Shown piece after piece: positions 29,460 through 42,698 of a stretch of 64,000 nt of DNA. How positions within the stretch are numbered: the stretch's first letter is position 1; each line of letters opens with the position of its first letter. The position numbers were made by a program, and so were the translations under genes. Under the pieces are notes generated by a model. The model did no database searches and was not told where the DNA came from. It saw nothing but the letters and a program-made list of their open reading frames with translations. Source of the stretch: an uncultured Fidelibacterota bacterium (GTDB taxonomy: Bacteria; Fidelibacterota; Marinisomatia; Marinisomatales; UBA8229); NCBI GenBank assembly GCA_913041945.1, contig CAJWIT010000001.1, forward strand, positions 1-64,000, given 5' to 3'.

Positions 29460-30809
29460 TTAAAGTTGCCGCCTGAGGCGAGCAACAGGAACATTCATTT
29501 GTTCACGGTATTTTGCGACCGTTCTCCGTGATAAGGGGTATCCCTTCTGTTTTAATAATTCCACAAGCCTTTGGTCATTTATTGGATGCTGTTTATCCTC
29601 TTCTTCGACAATTTTCTTCAGCGCCTGCTTTATGATATGATTACTTATCATCTGACCATTCTCAAGTTTAATCCCCTCGGAAAAAAAAGATTTTAATTCA
29701 AACACTCCATAAGGTGTATCAACATATTTCCCCCGGGTCGAACGACTAATGGTGGAAATATCCAATTTTATATCTTCCGCAATGTCCAGGAGCTTCATTG
29801 GGCGTAACTCATGGATCTGTCCAGAAAAAAACTCCGGTTGGCGATCAATAATGGAACGCATCACTCTTTTTAGCGTTTGCTTCCGTTGTTCAATGGCTTG
29901 GATAAACCAATTTGCTGAATAAATTCTCTGTTTTAAAAACCGTTGGGCCTCTGTTTTTTTCGTTCCCTGTTCTTCCATCATAGCAACATAATCCGGACTG
30001 ACCCTAAGGTCCGGCAGTCCGCTATCGTTCGTATAAATAACCCAGTTTTCTCCCTGTTCCCTTACAATTAAATCAGGGATTACTACTTCATCTTTGGTAA
30101 ACCTGGTGCCCTCACCAGGCCTGGGGTTCAAATGGGAAATAATATTGACTGCTTCTGCCAGTTGTTCTCCGGAACAATTCATCTTTTTTTTAATCACTTC
30201 AAACCGTTTATTAGCGAAATCTTCAAAATGGTCATCAATAATATCATAGGCAAGGGATTCATTGTCTTTTTCCAGTTGAATTAATAAACATTCCCGTATA
30301 TTTCGCGCTGCAATCCCCAGGGGCTCTAAACACTGAACTGCCCTCAAAATAGATTCAATCTCTGTTCCATCCTTGTTAAAACGATCTGCAATCACATAAA
30401 GGTCTGTAGCTAAATAGCCCCGCTCATCTAAATTCCATAGAATTTCTTCCGCAATAATTCTTTCAGAATCATTCAGATCAATAAGTTTTAACTGATTTAG
30501 GAGAGTCTCTATAAAGTCCTGTTCCTCTTTTACAGGAAGATCAATGGGTTTCTTTGATCTGTCATAAAAATTTACCGGCTCATACGCATCATCATCTGAT
30601 GATAAATCAAGAGAATCATCAACTCCTTCATCCAAATCTTGTTCTTTATCATTTGTTGATTCAACCTGTTCAAGAACAGGATTTTCTTCCAATTCATTCA
30701 AGATTTTCTCTTCCAGTTTTATCGTGCTTAACTGCAATAATCTTGCTTGAAGAATCTGCTGTGGTGATAAAACTTGCTTCTGGGAAAGCTTTTGCTCAAA
30801 CTTTAACAT
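29460..30809 (-). CDS. rpoN: RNA polymerase sigma-54 factor
   Basis: N-terminal Q-rich start, and RpoN box KRRTVAKYREQMNVP-like SRRTVAKYREQMNVPVARLRRQL. Confidence 0.96.
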   Translation of the reverse strand: MLKFEQKLSQKQVLSPQQILQARLLQLSTIKLEEKILNELEENPVLEQVESTNDKEQDLDEGVDDSLDLSSDDDAYEPVNFYDRSKKPIDLPVKEEQDFIETLLNQLKLIDLNDSERIIAEEILWNLDERGYLATDLYVIADRFNKDGTEIESILRAVQCLEPLGIAARNIRECLLIQLEKDNESLAYDIIDDHFEDFANKRFEVIKKKMNCSGEQLAEAVNIISHLNPRPGEGTRFTKDEVVIPDLIVREQGENWVIYTNDSGLPDLRVSPDYVAMMEEQGTKKTEAQRFLKQRIYSANWFIQAIEQRKQTLKRVMRSIIDRQPEFFSGQIHELRPMKLLDIAEDIKLDISTISRSTRGKYVDTPYGVFELKSFFSEGIKLENGQMISNHIIKQALKKIVEEEDKQHPINDQRLVELLKQKGYPLSRRTVAKYREQMNVPVARLRRQL

Positions 30810-31546
30810 CAGTCAAGCCTGAATTTTTCCCCAAGATATAAACGACGTGCTTCTTCATCGTTCGCCAGATCACTGGAGGTGCCTGACTTCAAAATTTCTC
30901 CTTCAAAAAGTAAATATGCCCTGTCGGTTATTGAAAGGGTTTCCCGAACATTATGATCTGTAATTAGTACCCCAATATTTTGATTTTTTAATGATTGGAC
31001 AATGAACTGAATATCTTCAACAGCAATGGGATCGACACCTGCAAAAGGCTCATCTAAAAGGATAAAATCCGGATCAATAGCAAGGGAACGGCAGATTTCT
31101 ACCCTTCGCCGTTCACCCCCGGACAAGCTGTTCCCCTTGTTGTTCCTGAGGTGTTGAATTGTCAGGCCTTCCAACAGTTGTTCAATTTTTGTTTGTTGAT
31201 CTTTTTTGGACAAATCAGTCATTTCCAGAACAAGTTTCAAATTGTCCTCAACGGATAGTTTCCCAAAAATAGATGGCTCCTGAGCAAGATATCCAATCCC
31301 CTGACGTGAACGTTTGTACATGGCATCCTGAGTAATTTCCTTTTTATCCAGAAAAATTCTCCCCTTAGTTGGCTTTATCATCCCTGTGATCATATAAAAA
31401 GTTGTGGTTTTTCCGGCACCATTTGGACCAAGCAATCCTACAATCTCTCCCTTTTTTACTTCAATATCCACTGCCCGCACAACCCAGCGTTTACCATACT
31501 GTTTATGGAGGTTTTCTGCTGTTAGCACATGATTGCTATTTTTCAT
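30809..31546 (-). CDS. lptB: LPS export ABC transporter ATP-binding protein
   Basis: GLLGPNGAGKTTTFYMITG, LSGGERRRVEICRSLA, FILLDEPFAGVDPIAV; internal Met of ORF 30809..31555 chosen as start. Confidence 0.93.
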   Translation of the reverse strand: MKNSNHVLTAENLHKQYGKRWVVRAVDIEVKKGEIVGLLGPNGAGKTTTFYMITGMIKPTKGRIFLDKKEITQDAMYKRSRQGIGYLAQEPSIFGKLSVEDNLKLVLEMTDLSKKDQQTKIEQLLEGLTIQHLRNNKGNSLSGGERRRVEICRSLAIDPDFILLDEPFAGVDPIAVEDIQFIVQSLKNQNIGVLITDHNVRETLSITDRAYLLFEGEILKSGTSSDLANDEEARRLYLGEKFRLD

Positions 31547-32099
31547 CGTCACCACGATTTGTCACTCCGGAAGGATGTAAAATTTTCCAGTGTTCCATCT
31601 GAACATCTGATTCAAATCCAATCCCATAGAGTGTGTCCTGTTTTGCTGTTGTTATTTTAACAGAATCGTCAGTATAGATCGTTCCCTGGGCATGATCCCA
31701 TGATAATGTGTCAGTAAAAAGAGTCACACCGCTATCCGATTTTACAACCACGTTTTGAATCGCGCGCATGAAATCTGATTTTTCATCAACCTCCGCTAGC
31801 TGCGAGGTCAGACGGGAGGTATGCCTTTCTTCCATATCAAAAAAATCCACTTCAACCTTCTGGTCCAGCAAAACATAAAGACGATCATTGAATTTCTCTA
31901 AATGACCAGCCTGCACGATAGCCCGCTGCAGGCCTGCATCAGTCATGGAAATGGTTACCTCCCAGCTTTCCTGGTCAGGTCGCCCTTCACTGGTTTCTCC
32001 TGTCCCTGCTGAAGTAGGCGATGAACAACTGGGGGAAAATAACATCAACATAATAACAAACGGTGTAATAGACATAACAATGGGTATGCGCATTTTCAT
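31536..32099 (-). CDS. lptC: LPS export periplasmic protein LptC-like lipoprotein
   Basis: Lipobox-like FSPSCSS; located between kdsC and lptB; OstA/LptC-like beta repeat sequence. Confidence 0.75.
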   Translation of the reverse strand: MKMRIPIVMSITPFVIMLMLFSPSCSSPTSAGTGETSEGRPDQESWEVTISMTDAGLQRAIVQAGHLEKFNDRLYVLLDQKVEVDFFDMEERHTSRLTSQLAEVDEKSDFMRAIQNVVVKSDSGVTLFTDTLSWDHAQGTIYTDDSVKITTAKQDTLYGIGFESDVQMEHWKILHPSGVTNRGDDEK

Positions 32100-32650
32100 C
32101 CACTGGAAGTCTTGATAATCTTTTTTGTCATACGCTTAATAGCTTCCTCATACAATCCTTTCGCTTGAAGAATCAAATCAACGGCTTCCCGAAGTGCACC
32201 ACTCCCACCATTTTTATCGGTAATATACAGTGCAGCCTTCTTCACAGGTGGATAGGCATTCCGAACAGAAATGGGGACACCGGATTTTTCCATCACAGGA
32301 AGATCAATCAATCCATCACCAATATAAGCTATTTCCGAATCCTCCAAATTATATTTCTGTTTCAATTCCTCATACGCAGGAATTTTATTGAGCATCCCAT
32401 TATAAATATCCTCAATTTTTAATTCCTTTGCACGTGTGTCTGTTGCAGGTGAATACCTCCCAGACAAAAGTGCAATTTGTAATCCAGCAGCCCTGGCAAG
32501 CGCAACTCCGGCACCATCTTCTACAGAAAATCTCTTCATTTCTTCACCACCAGCACCAATATAAATGGATCCATCCGTGAGTACCCCATCAACATCAGAA
32601 ATGATCAGTTTTACGTTTTTCAGCTTTTGTTTTAATCGGTCGTTCACCAT
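32096..32650 (-). CDS. kdsC: 3-deoxy-D-manno-octulosonate 8-phosphate phosphatase (HAD)
   Basis: IISDVDGVLTDGSIYIG, FSVEDGAGVALARAAGLQIALLSGR, YIGDGLIDLPVM. Confidence 0.9.
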   Translation of the reverse strand: MVNDRLKQKLKNVKLIISDVDGVLTDGSIYIGAGGEEMKRFSVEDGAGVALARAAGLQIALLSGRYSPATDTRAKELKIEDIYNGMLNKIPAYEELKQKYNLEDSEIAYIGDGLIDLPVMEKSGVPISVRNAYPPVKKAALYITDKNGGSGALREAVDLILQAKGLYEEAIKRMTKKIIKTSSG

Positions 32651-32669
32651 GATTCCTGACTTTCTACTT

Positions 32670-33484
32670 TTATATAAATGCTGCCCTGATAGCTTTCACC
32701 GATCTCAGCAAGGATTCTAATTGCTCAAGAGGCCATTGGGTGTCCGCATCAGACTTGGCTTTTTCCACATTATCATGGACCTCAAGGAAAAGACCATCAC
32801 AGCCCGCAGCTACTGCTGCTTTCGCCAGCGTTGGAATATATTCCCTGAATCCTCCTGTTTTGCCGCCTTTCATACCAGGATTCTGAGCGCTGTGGGTAGC
32901 ATCAAAAACCACAGGATACCCAGTCTTTTTCATGACAGGAATTGATCGCATATCAGACACTAAACTTTCATAACCAAAAGTTGTTCCACGTTCTGTAAGT
33001 AAAATATCAGTGTTCCCCGTTTCCTCAAGCTTCAGAACAATACTTGATACTTTCCATGGAGGCAGGAATTGTCCCTTTTTTACATTGACGGGTTTGCCCG
33101 TCTCACCTGCTGCTATCAACAAATCTGTCTGACGGCAAAGAAAAGCAGGAATCTGGAGCAGATCAACCACTTGAGAAACTGCTTTCGCATGTTCTGGTAA
33201 ATGGATGTCCGTAGTAACCGGGATATTAAAAGACGTTTTAACTTCTTCAAAAATCCGCAGTCCTTCCTCAAGTCCCTGACCACGGAAAGACTGAATTGAC
33301 GTCCGATTGGCTTTGTCAAAAGAGCTTTTAAATATGAAGGACATACCAATTTTTTCTGTGATTGTTTTAATAGATGCAGCCATCTTCAGGCTGTGATCTA
33401 ACGATTCAATTACGCAGGGACCAGCAATCAATGGCAGTGTATCACTACCAAAAATAACATTTCCAACTTTAACCTGTTTACCCA

Positions 33485-33485
<1 letters not shown>
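32670..33485 (-). CDS. kdsA: 3-deoxy-8-phosphooctulonate synthase
   Basis: [49 protein letters not shown]; start chosen at MGKQVKVGN. Confidence 0.95.
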
Positions 33486-35826
<2,341 letters not shown>

Positions 35827-36044
35827 TTCTCCTCCCGGGGAATTTTGTTCCTATACAACTTAGTCAAAATTAAATATTTCTAAATAATAAAAATATACGG
35901 TGAATTTACAGTGAATTTAATTATTATACAGATTTACTCTTCCAGTAATTATGTATAAATTTCTGAATTGAAGTAGTTTTTTGTTAGGAGATAATCCAGC
36001 AATTTATCTTCAAAAAATTAATCGAACGTTAATACTGGATCAAA

Positions 36045-37463
36045 TCAATTGATATACACATCCTTAATTTTCATCATGTAATCATACGCTGCATTATAGC
36101 TATTTTCTATTTCACCCTCTAAAATCGCTTCTTCAATAGCAGTTTTAATTTCCCCGACAATTCTCCCTTCAGTAAGACCACATACGTCCATGATTTCATT
36201 CCCCCTTACAGGTGATTGGAAGTCTCTCAAGGCATCTTGTTCCTTTACATCCTGCATCAACTTCTCCACCCGTTCAAAGTTTCCCATATATTTCTTAACC
36301 AGATGAGGGTTTTTGCTGGTAATATCCGCACGACAAAGAATCAAGAGGTCATTAATCTCTTCCCCTGCAGTCACCATAACTCGCCTCACAGCTGAATCTG
36401 TTATCCCTTCTTTAGCCAGGGCAATTGGGCGTAAATGCAGCAGTGTCATTTTTTTCAAGTAGTCCCGCAGTTCGTTAGACAGCCTCATCCGTTTTGCAAC
36501 TTTGTCAAGCATTTGTGCCCCAATATTATCATGCCCGTGAAACGTGTACCCTTTTCGGGAGTCTATACGGCGTGTTCGGGGTTTCGCAATGTCATGAACC
36601 AAAGCAGCAAACCGAACCGCCATCTTATCCGACAATTCCGCAGCATTATCTACTACCTGAAGAGTGTGGTAAAATACATCCTTGTGATGCCATTCTTTTA
36701 CCTGTTCCATTCCATGCATAGCACTAACTTCCGGGAAAACGTGTTTCATCAAATCAGTATCCTGAAGAATGGAAAGCCCTATGGAAGGTTTTCTTGTTTT
36801 GAGTATTTTCTTCAGTTCCATTGTGATGCGTTCCCATGAAACAATGGTAATTCGACCAGCCTGGTTTTTCATGGACGTGAGGCATTCTTTAGTAAGGATA
36901 AATCCTAATTTCGCTGAAAAATATGCTGCCCTTATCATCCGAAGAGGATCATCGGAAAAGGTCACATCTGGATCCAGAGGTGTCCGCAACTGTTTTTTCT
37001 TAAGATCAGTAATTCCCCCCAGGGGATCGTGTAAATCTCCAAAAATTTTGGGGAGTATGTCCATAGCCATTGCATTAATTGTAAAATCTCTTCGAAGTAA
37101 ATCCCCCTGCAAATCTGTATAGCTCACCTTAGTGGGTTTCCGAGAATTTTCTTTATATGATTCAGTACGGGCAGAAGCAACCTCTACTGGGAGATCTTTT
37201 CGTGGTATCATGGCTGTTCCAAACTGTTCAAAAGGGATAATCTTTTTTGCTTTTAAACGGGTTCCTAGTTCTTGGGCAAATGCGATTCCATCTCCCACAA
37301 CCATGATATCAACTTCCATTATTTTTCTATGGAGAAAAAGATCCCGAACTGCCCCGCCCACCACATAACATTCAAGACCCAAGTCTTCTCCTAGGTTTCC
37401 TGCACACCTGAGTGTTTTGTATAATATTTTATGAGGATGGATAAGTTCTTTGATGTTTGCCAT
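36045..37463 (-). CDS. cca: CCA tRNA nucleotidyltransferase / poly(A) polymerase family with HD domain
   Basis: YVVGGAVRDLFLHRKIMEVDIMV, RRDFTINAMAMDI, DPLRMIRAAYFSAKLGF, HDIAKPRTR. Confidence 0.9.
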   Translation of the reverse strand: MANIKELIHPHKILYKTLRCAGNLGEDLGLECYVVGGAVRDLFLHRKIMEVDIMVVGDGIAFAQELGTRLKAKKIIPFEQFGTAMIPRKDLPVEVASARTESYKENSRKPTKVSYTDLQGDLLRRDFTINAMAMDILPKIFGDLHDPLGGITDLKKKQLRTPLDPDVTFSDDPLRMIRAAYFSAKLGFILTKECLTSMKNQAGRITIVSWERITMELKKILKTRKPSIGLSILQDTDLMKHVFPEVSAMHGMEQVKEWHHKDVFYHTLQVVDNAAELSDKMAVRFAALVHDIAKPRTRRIDSRKGYTFHGHDNIGAQMLDKVAKRMRLSNELRDYLKKMTLLHLRPIALAKEGITDSAVRRVMVTAGEEINDLLILCRADITSKNPHLVKKYMGNFERVEKLMQDVKEQDALRDFQSPVRGNEIMDVCGLTEGRIVGEIKTAIEEAILEGEIENSYNAAYDYMMKIKDVYIN

Positions 37464-37564
37464 TGTTGAAATTAATAAAAATAAATGAGAACCTCAGGAT
37501 TTAGCAATCCCAAATACAATAATTTCCATCTTTCCCTTGTCTACAACCAAAGTACAGTCTATTT

Positions 37565-38428
37565 TTGATTATAATGCTTTTCCGCCGAATCATACAAATC
37601 ACTGTTTTTTGCTTTTTTTATTCTGTTCCTCTCTATGCTCAATTTGGACAGATAGAAGTTACTTTTGACGAACAGTTATTAAAAAGCAACATTCGTCAAT
37701 TTATTCTGCCCCTCCGGGACGAAATAAAACGGTTTTATTCTACAACAGTTTGGAATGAAGAGTTTAGTGATCTGAATATCCCCCTCAATATTCATTTCGT
37801 TTTCGAGGGCGTCTCTCAAAAAGGATCAAACCAGACGTTTCTTGCTCAGGCTTTGTTCTCAAATAGAAGTGACTTGCGCTTTTTTGATAAAGGAGTCCAA
37901 TTCATTTACAATGACAGCGGAACTCTGTACTATGATCCTGTTATTTTTGACCCTCTTGCAAGTTTTCTCGCTTTTTACGGCAACCTTATCCTTGCTGGTG
38001 AAATCGATACATATACACCTGAGGGTGGAACTTCCGAGCTAGAAATGTGCCGATCAATTGCCATACGTGGAAATGCCTCTGATAATCCTCGCGGATGGAT
38101 GGACCGAATTCAGTTAATCAATGAACTAAGTACTAACTCCGGACTCCGAAAAGCGCGATTTGCCTTTTATTATGCGGTTGATCTCTTTAGACAAGGGAAA
38201 ATTGAGATATCCATTTCTGAATTTAGAAATATGATTGTGGGACTTGATGAAGTGTATGAAATCACACCAAGAAACCACCATACACTTATGTTTCTCAAAG
38301 TCCATGCAGATACATTGACCCGCGTGCTTACAGTTTTAGCCCAGAAAGATATTCTTATGGATTTGACCGAACTAGATCCTGATAACGAAAAAACCTATAC
38401 AAAAGGTTTAGAGGAAATTTCGGAATAA
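37565..38428 (+). CDS. DUF4835/PorD-like protein
   Basis: Signal peptide and overall layout (FDEQL..., YYDPVIFDPLASFLAFYGNLILAGEIDTY, RGWMDRIQLINEL) resembling DUF4835/PorD proteins. Confidence 0.75.
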   Translation: MIIMLFRRIIQITVFCFFYSVPLYAQFGQIEVTFDEQLLKSNIRQFILPLRDEIKRFYSTTVWNEEFSDLNIPLNIHFVFEGVSQKGSNQTFLAQALFSNRSDLRFFDKGVQFIYNDSGTLYYDPVIFDPLASFLAFYGNLILAGEIDTYTPEGGTSELEMCRSIAIRGNASDNPRGWMDRIQLINELSTNSGLRKARFAFYYAVDLFRQGKIEISISEFRNMIVGLDEVYEITPRNHHTLMFLKVHADTLTRVLTVLAQKDILMDLTELDPDNEKTYTKGLEEISE

Positions 38429-39450
38429 ACATTTCTTCGCCTGATGTAATGTGTCAAAACTATGCTCCCCCTATAGAGCCTTGACATAATCGAACGATCC
38501 CTTTTTACCCGAATAGAGCCTGTCCTGAAATGTTTCTTCCAAATAACATGAGGATGAAATAAAAGCCACACCTGTGCATTAATAATTCCTAACATATGTT
38601 TAAAATCTAATTTAAAAAGAGCATAACCAAAAGCTACCCACTCCAACGCAAAACGGATTGAGAAAAGATACATGGCAACAGGTAATGAATAATTGCCCAA
38701 GAGCATTAAGAGCGAATTTTTGTGATTAAGATAATATTTCTTATAGCTGTTCATAGGTAAGGTTACAGCATTTTTATGAAAAACAACCGATTGGGGTTCT
38801 GCCCAAATCTCGTATCCCATCAATTGAAAGCGCCAACACAAATCAATTTCTTCCATATGAGCAAAAAAGGTTTCATCAAATTCTCCCGCTGCCTGAAACA
38901 ATTCCTTCTGAACAATAAATGCAGTACCTGATGCCCAGAAGATTTGTTCAGGGTTGTCATACTGTCCTTGATCTTCTTCCTGCTCAAGGAAAATACGACC
39001 ACGGGCAAAAGGGAAACAGAACACATCCAAGTGTCCCCCCGAACCGCCGGCGTAATCAAATATTTTCCTTTGGTAATAATTTAAAATCTTTGGTTGGACT
39101 GCTGCAATTTTCTTGTTCCTCATCATCCGGTCTACCAGGGGTTCAATCCATCCAGGTTCCATAATTGTATCATTGTTTAAAAAAAGAATAAAACTTCCTT
39201 TTGTATGAGAAATTCCTCTGTTGCACCCACCAGCATAACCATAATTCTTATCATTTTGAATCAAAACAATATCCGGATGATGCTCTTTGATCCAAGCTGA
39301 ACTATCGTCCGTAGAGGCATTGTCTACTACAATAATTTCAAGGGCAGGATAAGTAGTTTGTTTCAGAGAATCCAGGCACTCCGACAGGACCTCAATACCA
39401 TTCCAGTGGGGAATAATAACCGAAACAGCGGGATAAGATTTATGAGACAA
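38395..39450 (-). CDS. Glycosyltransferase family 2
   Basis: VSVIIPHWNGIEVLSECLDSL, VVDNASTDDS, FLNNDTIMEPGWIEPL. Confidence 0.9.
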   Translation of the reverse strand: MSHKSYPAVSVIIPHWNGIEVLSECLDSLKQTTYPALEIIVVDNASTDDSSAWIKEHHPDIVLIQNDKNYGYAGGCNRGISHTKGSFILFLNNDTIMEPGWIEPLVDRMMRNKKIAAVQPKILNYYQRKIFDYAGGSGGHLDVFCFPFARGRIFLEQEEDQGQYDNPEQIFWASGTAFIVQKELFQAAGEFDETFFAHMEEIDLCWRFQLMGYEIWAEPQSVVFHKNAVTLPMNSYKKYYLNHKNSLLMLLGNYSLPVAMYLFSIRFALEWVAFGYALFKLDFKHMLGIINAQVWLLFHPHVIWKKHFRTGSIRVKRDRSIMSRLYRGSIVLTHYIRRRNVYSEISSKPFV

Positions 39451-39499
39451 TGGGTTTGTATCAAATAAGATTATGAAGGAAATAAATTAGATCAAGACA

Positions 39500-42439
39500 C
39501 TATTTTTGAACATCCTCTAACATCTTTTTTGCATTTATATCTCCAGGATTCCTCTCCAGCCAGGACGTGAGAACTAACTCTGCTTCACTTTTCATGTTCA
39601 TTTCCTGATAAGTGAGAACCAGGGTGGAAACGATATCTCCATAGTTTTTCTGCCATTCATTCCACGTTTTCTGATTTATCCCCGTCCGTTTCAGTCCAGA
39701 ACTTTTTACAGCATTTTCAATTTCAAGATAGGAATCATATAAATCCTTAAATATCTTTTTGGCCTTCTCATAATCCTCCAGGTCCTGAATATAGGTTTGA
39801 CCATATCGAATCCTGTCTTGGACAGATAGGTTTCTGCGGGACTCCAGATTGTCAAGAATGTGCCTGAGCCTCACTTTTTCACCAATCTCACTGTATATTT
39901 GGCCTATCTGAAAATATAAATCTTTCGATTCGATCGCTATGGTTCTTTCCGGGAGATTTTTTTCCATCTGATCCAGGGTTTCCTTTACCCTCAACCTGAG
40001 TATTTCAACCTCATCTGGGTTTGCATCTTCCCTGCGGTTTAATCTTTGATAATCAAAGAAATAGTGAACGGCCAACTGCATATAGGCACTTCGATAATTC
40101 TGGAGTAATCTTATGATTTGAGGATTGTAATGAACATTCTCATTTCCAAGGTTTCTGAAAAGATATCCCGGTTGATAATCCTTTGACCAAAATGATTTAT
40201 TTTGACCGCCATCAACTCGCAGAAGTGATGACTGGGAGAAATTTGTTGACCATGTACTGTCGCCCAATTCTGTCATCAAATAATCCTGCATTTTCCCCGG
40301 ATTTATAGCATCCACTTTATGACTTTGAAGTCGAAAAGTCAATCCTTCCATATCCAAATATTTGTCTAAACCAATTTTATTCGTTGGCGATACAGTCACA
40401 GCAAAATATATTGGATATTTCCATTTTGCATCGTTGATGATTCGTAAAATCATCATGTCTTGAACTTTCAGTGCTTGGTTTGCAAACGTCGGTTTCAATA
40501 CCCATTCAATATATCCATCTGCATTTTGGGGGTCACCCTCCACAGCAATCTGTATTTTCTGAGTTTTCCAGGGTGTCAGACCTGATGTTAAACCTAGAAT
40601 CTGGCCATCAGTCAAATTGATAAACCCTTCTCCTTTTGGGCGTGAATCCCGAAGTTGCCTGATATACCATGGTGTATTCAACAGGCTCAGGTTGGCAACA
40701 GTTACATCCTTGCGCATACCTTCTACTTCCTGCAAATACCATAAGGGGAATGTATCATTGTCGCCGTTAGTAAAAATAATACCATGAGGCTCACATGATT
40801 GAAGCATATTATAACTCATATCCCAAGCAACATAATTTCCGCTTCGATCATGTTCATGATAATTCGCACGTACCATGGCAAACGGAATAAGAACAACTTG
40901 CAATAAAATAACAGCTATGCCCAGGCGATGTCCTATGTTTTCTGTTTTTATTTTTTTGATAATATTTTCGACAATTGCTGCTGCACCAACTCCAATCCAG
41001 ACAGAAAAAGCCAAAAAACTCCCCACATAAGAATAGTCTCTTTCTCGAGGCTGTGGATTATCTTGGTTCAGGTAGATTATTACAGCAAGGCCTGTGAGAA
41101 AAAACAGGGTCATCATTGAAAATGCCTCTTTTTCATCCCTGTAGAAATGATAAACCATACCAACCAAACCAATAATAAATGCCAACGGGAGGCCGAATTG
41201 TGACCAATCAACTCCATCCTGCCTGTTATTTGCTCCAAATGCTGCTACTCCCGGTTCCGTTGAATTTCCTCTGCCTGCAAACTGCCATAGAAAATATCTC
41301 CAGTACATTTTTTTAACCTGGTAATCCCAGAAAAAATCCCACTGTTTCGCCACATTATAAAACATGTACTTCCGTTTTTGAGATAAACTGTATTTCTGCC
41401 CATTAGCAGGGGCTCCTACAACCTCATGTTGCGCTGGTATTCCTTTATATCTTCTTGGGAATCGTCCCACCTGACCATACTGTTCTCTCTCCAGATATGA
41501 AACCGCAGCTGTAACAGTTTCAGGATCATTTTCATCAATAACAGGATCCTGTCCGGATCTAATAAAAATGATTGTGTAACTGGAATATCCAATCAAGATC
41601 AGGACCATCGAAGTAAAAACAATTGAAAGTAATTGCTGTTTATTCACAATAGACCAAATCATGATACCAAACACAATCAGAACTGCCACCACGACACCAA
41701 AAACTCCTATCTCACCTGCCAGTTTCGGAAGTCCTTTAATGACTCCATTGTGGATAATAACAAACGTAACTCCCGTAATCCCAATCGTGATTAAAAATGA
41801 TTTCCATTCAAAAGACTGCTTCCGGAAATAGATAATGAGAGCAATAAAAGGTAACGCCAGCAAATTTAATAAATGTATTCCAATTGCAAGCCCAATCATA
41901 TACGCGATGATAAGGATATATCGTTCATTTCCTGGTTCTTCAGCTCTTTCTGACCAGTGAAGAATTAACCACACAACAATCGCGGTAAAAAAGGTGCTCA
42001 TAGAATAAACTTCAGCTTCCACAGCATTAAACCAGTGACTATCCGTAAAAGCGAAGGTAAGTGTTCCTACCAAGGCTCCTCCAAAAGCAATAATCACATC
42101 CGAGTTCTCTTTGATGCCACCGCGCCAGTGCGCTATTACCTTCACTATAATCAGGTAAAGCAGCATGACTGCGAATGCACTGACAAGAACAGAAATCAAG
42201 TTCACGCGGAACGCAATATCCGGACTGAATGGGATCATGGAAAATACCCGTCCAATAATCAGAAAAAGGGGGCTGCCAGGCGGATGAGGTACGCCGAGGG
42301 TATGAGATGTAGCAATGAACTCGCCGCAGTCCCAAAAAGAGACAGTAGGTGCCATCGTATCATAATATACAAGAAACGAAACAAGAAAAACGATTCCTGC
42401 TATTATACGGTTCAAACGGTTATTTCTTGAATTGATCAT
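39500..42439 (-). CDS. DUF2723 membrane protein (glycosyltransferase-like) with C-terminal TPR-like region
   Basis: VSFWDCGEFIATSHTLGVPHPPGSPLFLIIGR signature of DUF2723 family; helical repeats at C-terminus. Confidence 0.85.
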   Translation of the reverse strand: MINSRNNRLNRIIAGIVFLVSFLVYYDTMAPTVSFWDCGEFIATSHTLGVPHPPGSPLFLIIGRVFSMIPFSPDIAFRVNLISVLVSAFAVMLLYLIIVKVIAHWRGGIKENSDVIIAFGGALVGTLTFAFTDSHWFNAVEAEVYSMSTFFTAIVVWLILHWSERAEEPGNERYILIIAYMIGLAIGIHLLNLLALPFIALIIYFRKQSFEWKSFLITIGITGVTFVIIHNGVIKGLPKLAGEIGVFGVVVAVLIVFGIMIWSIVNKQQLLSIVFTSMVLILIGYSSYTIIFIRSGQDPVIDENDPETVTAAVSYLEREQYGQVGRFPRRYKGIPAQHEVVGAPANGQKYSLSQKRKYMFYNVAKQWDFFWDYQVKKMYWRYFLWQFAGRGNSTEPGVAAFGANNRQDGVDWSQFGLPLAFIIGLVGMVYHFYRDEKEAFSMMTLFFLTGLAVIIYLNQDNPQPRERDYSYVGSFLAFSVWIGVGAAAIVENIIKKIKTENIGHRLGIAVILLQVVLIPFAMVRANYHEHDRSGNYVAWDMSYNMLQSCEPHGIIFTNGDNDTFPLWYLQEVEGMRKDVTVANLSLLNTPWYIRQLRDSRPKGEGFINLTDGQILGLTSGLTPWKTQKIQIAVEGDPQNADGYIEWVLKPTFANQALKVQDMMILRIINDAKWKYPIYFAVTVSPTNKIGLDKYLDMEGLTFRLQSHKVDAINPGKMQDYLMTELGDSTWSTNFSQSSLLRVDGGQNKSFWSKDYQPGYLFRNLGNENVHYNPQIIRLLQNYRSAYMQLAVHYFFDYQRLNRREDANPDEVEILRLRVKETLDQMEKNLPERTIAIESKDLYFQIGQIYSEIGEKVRLRHILDNLESRRNLSVQDRIRYGQTYIQDLEDYEKAKKIFKDLYDSYLEIENAVKSSGLKRTGINQKTWNEWQKNYGDIVSTLVLTYQEMNMKSEAELVLTSWLERNPGDINAKKMLEDVQK

Positions 42440-42698
42440 TAATGCTCTAGGTTAAATATTTATTATACAGTGTTCACAAAATTATGAAGAACCAAAAATA
42501 TGGTATTTTACAATACATTTCAGCTATTATTTGATGTCCAAAAGTCATATCATACTTTTTATTTTATCTTCAAAAACCTACGTTGAATCACACCTTATGT
42601 TCCATCAGAAATAAATACAATATCTTTGTCTGAATAAGGAGTGGAATATAGGCTAAATAAAATTGAAGGAGCGAAAACTTAATACAATCTTTTTCTAA

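Noticed and set aside
42440-42698. ~260-bp AT-rich gap between recG and the DUF2723 gene as a possible ncRNA or mobile remnant
   Set aside because: No ORF, repeats, strong structure or transposase signatures seen.
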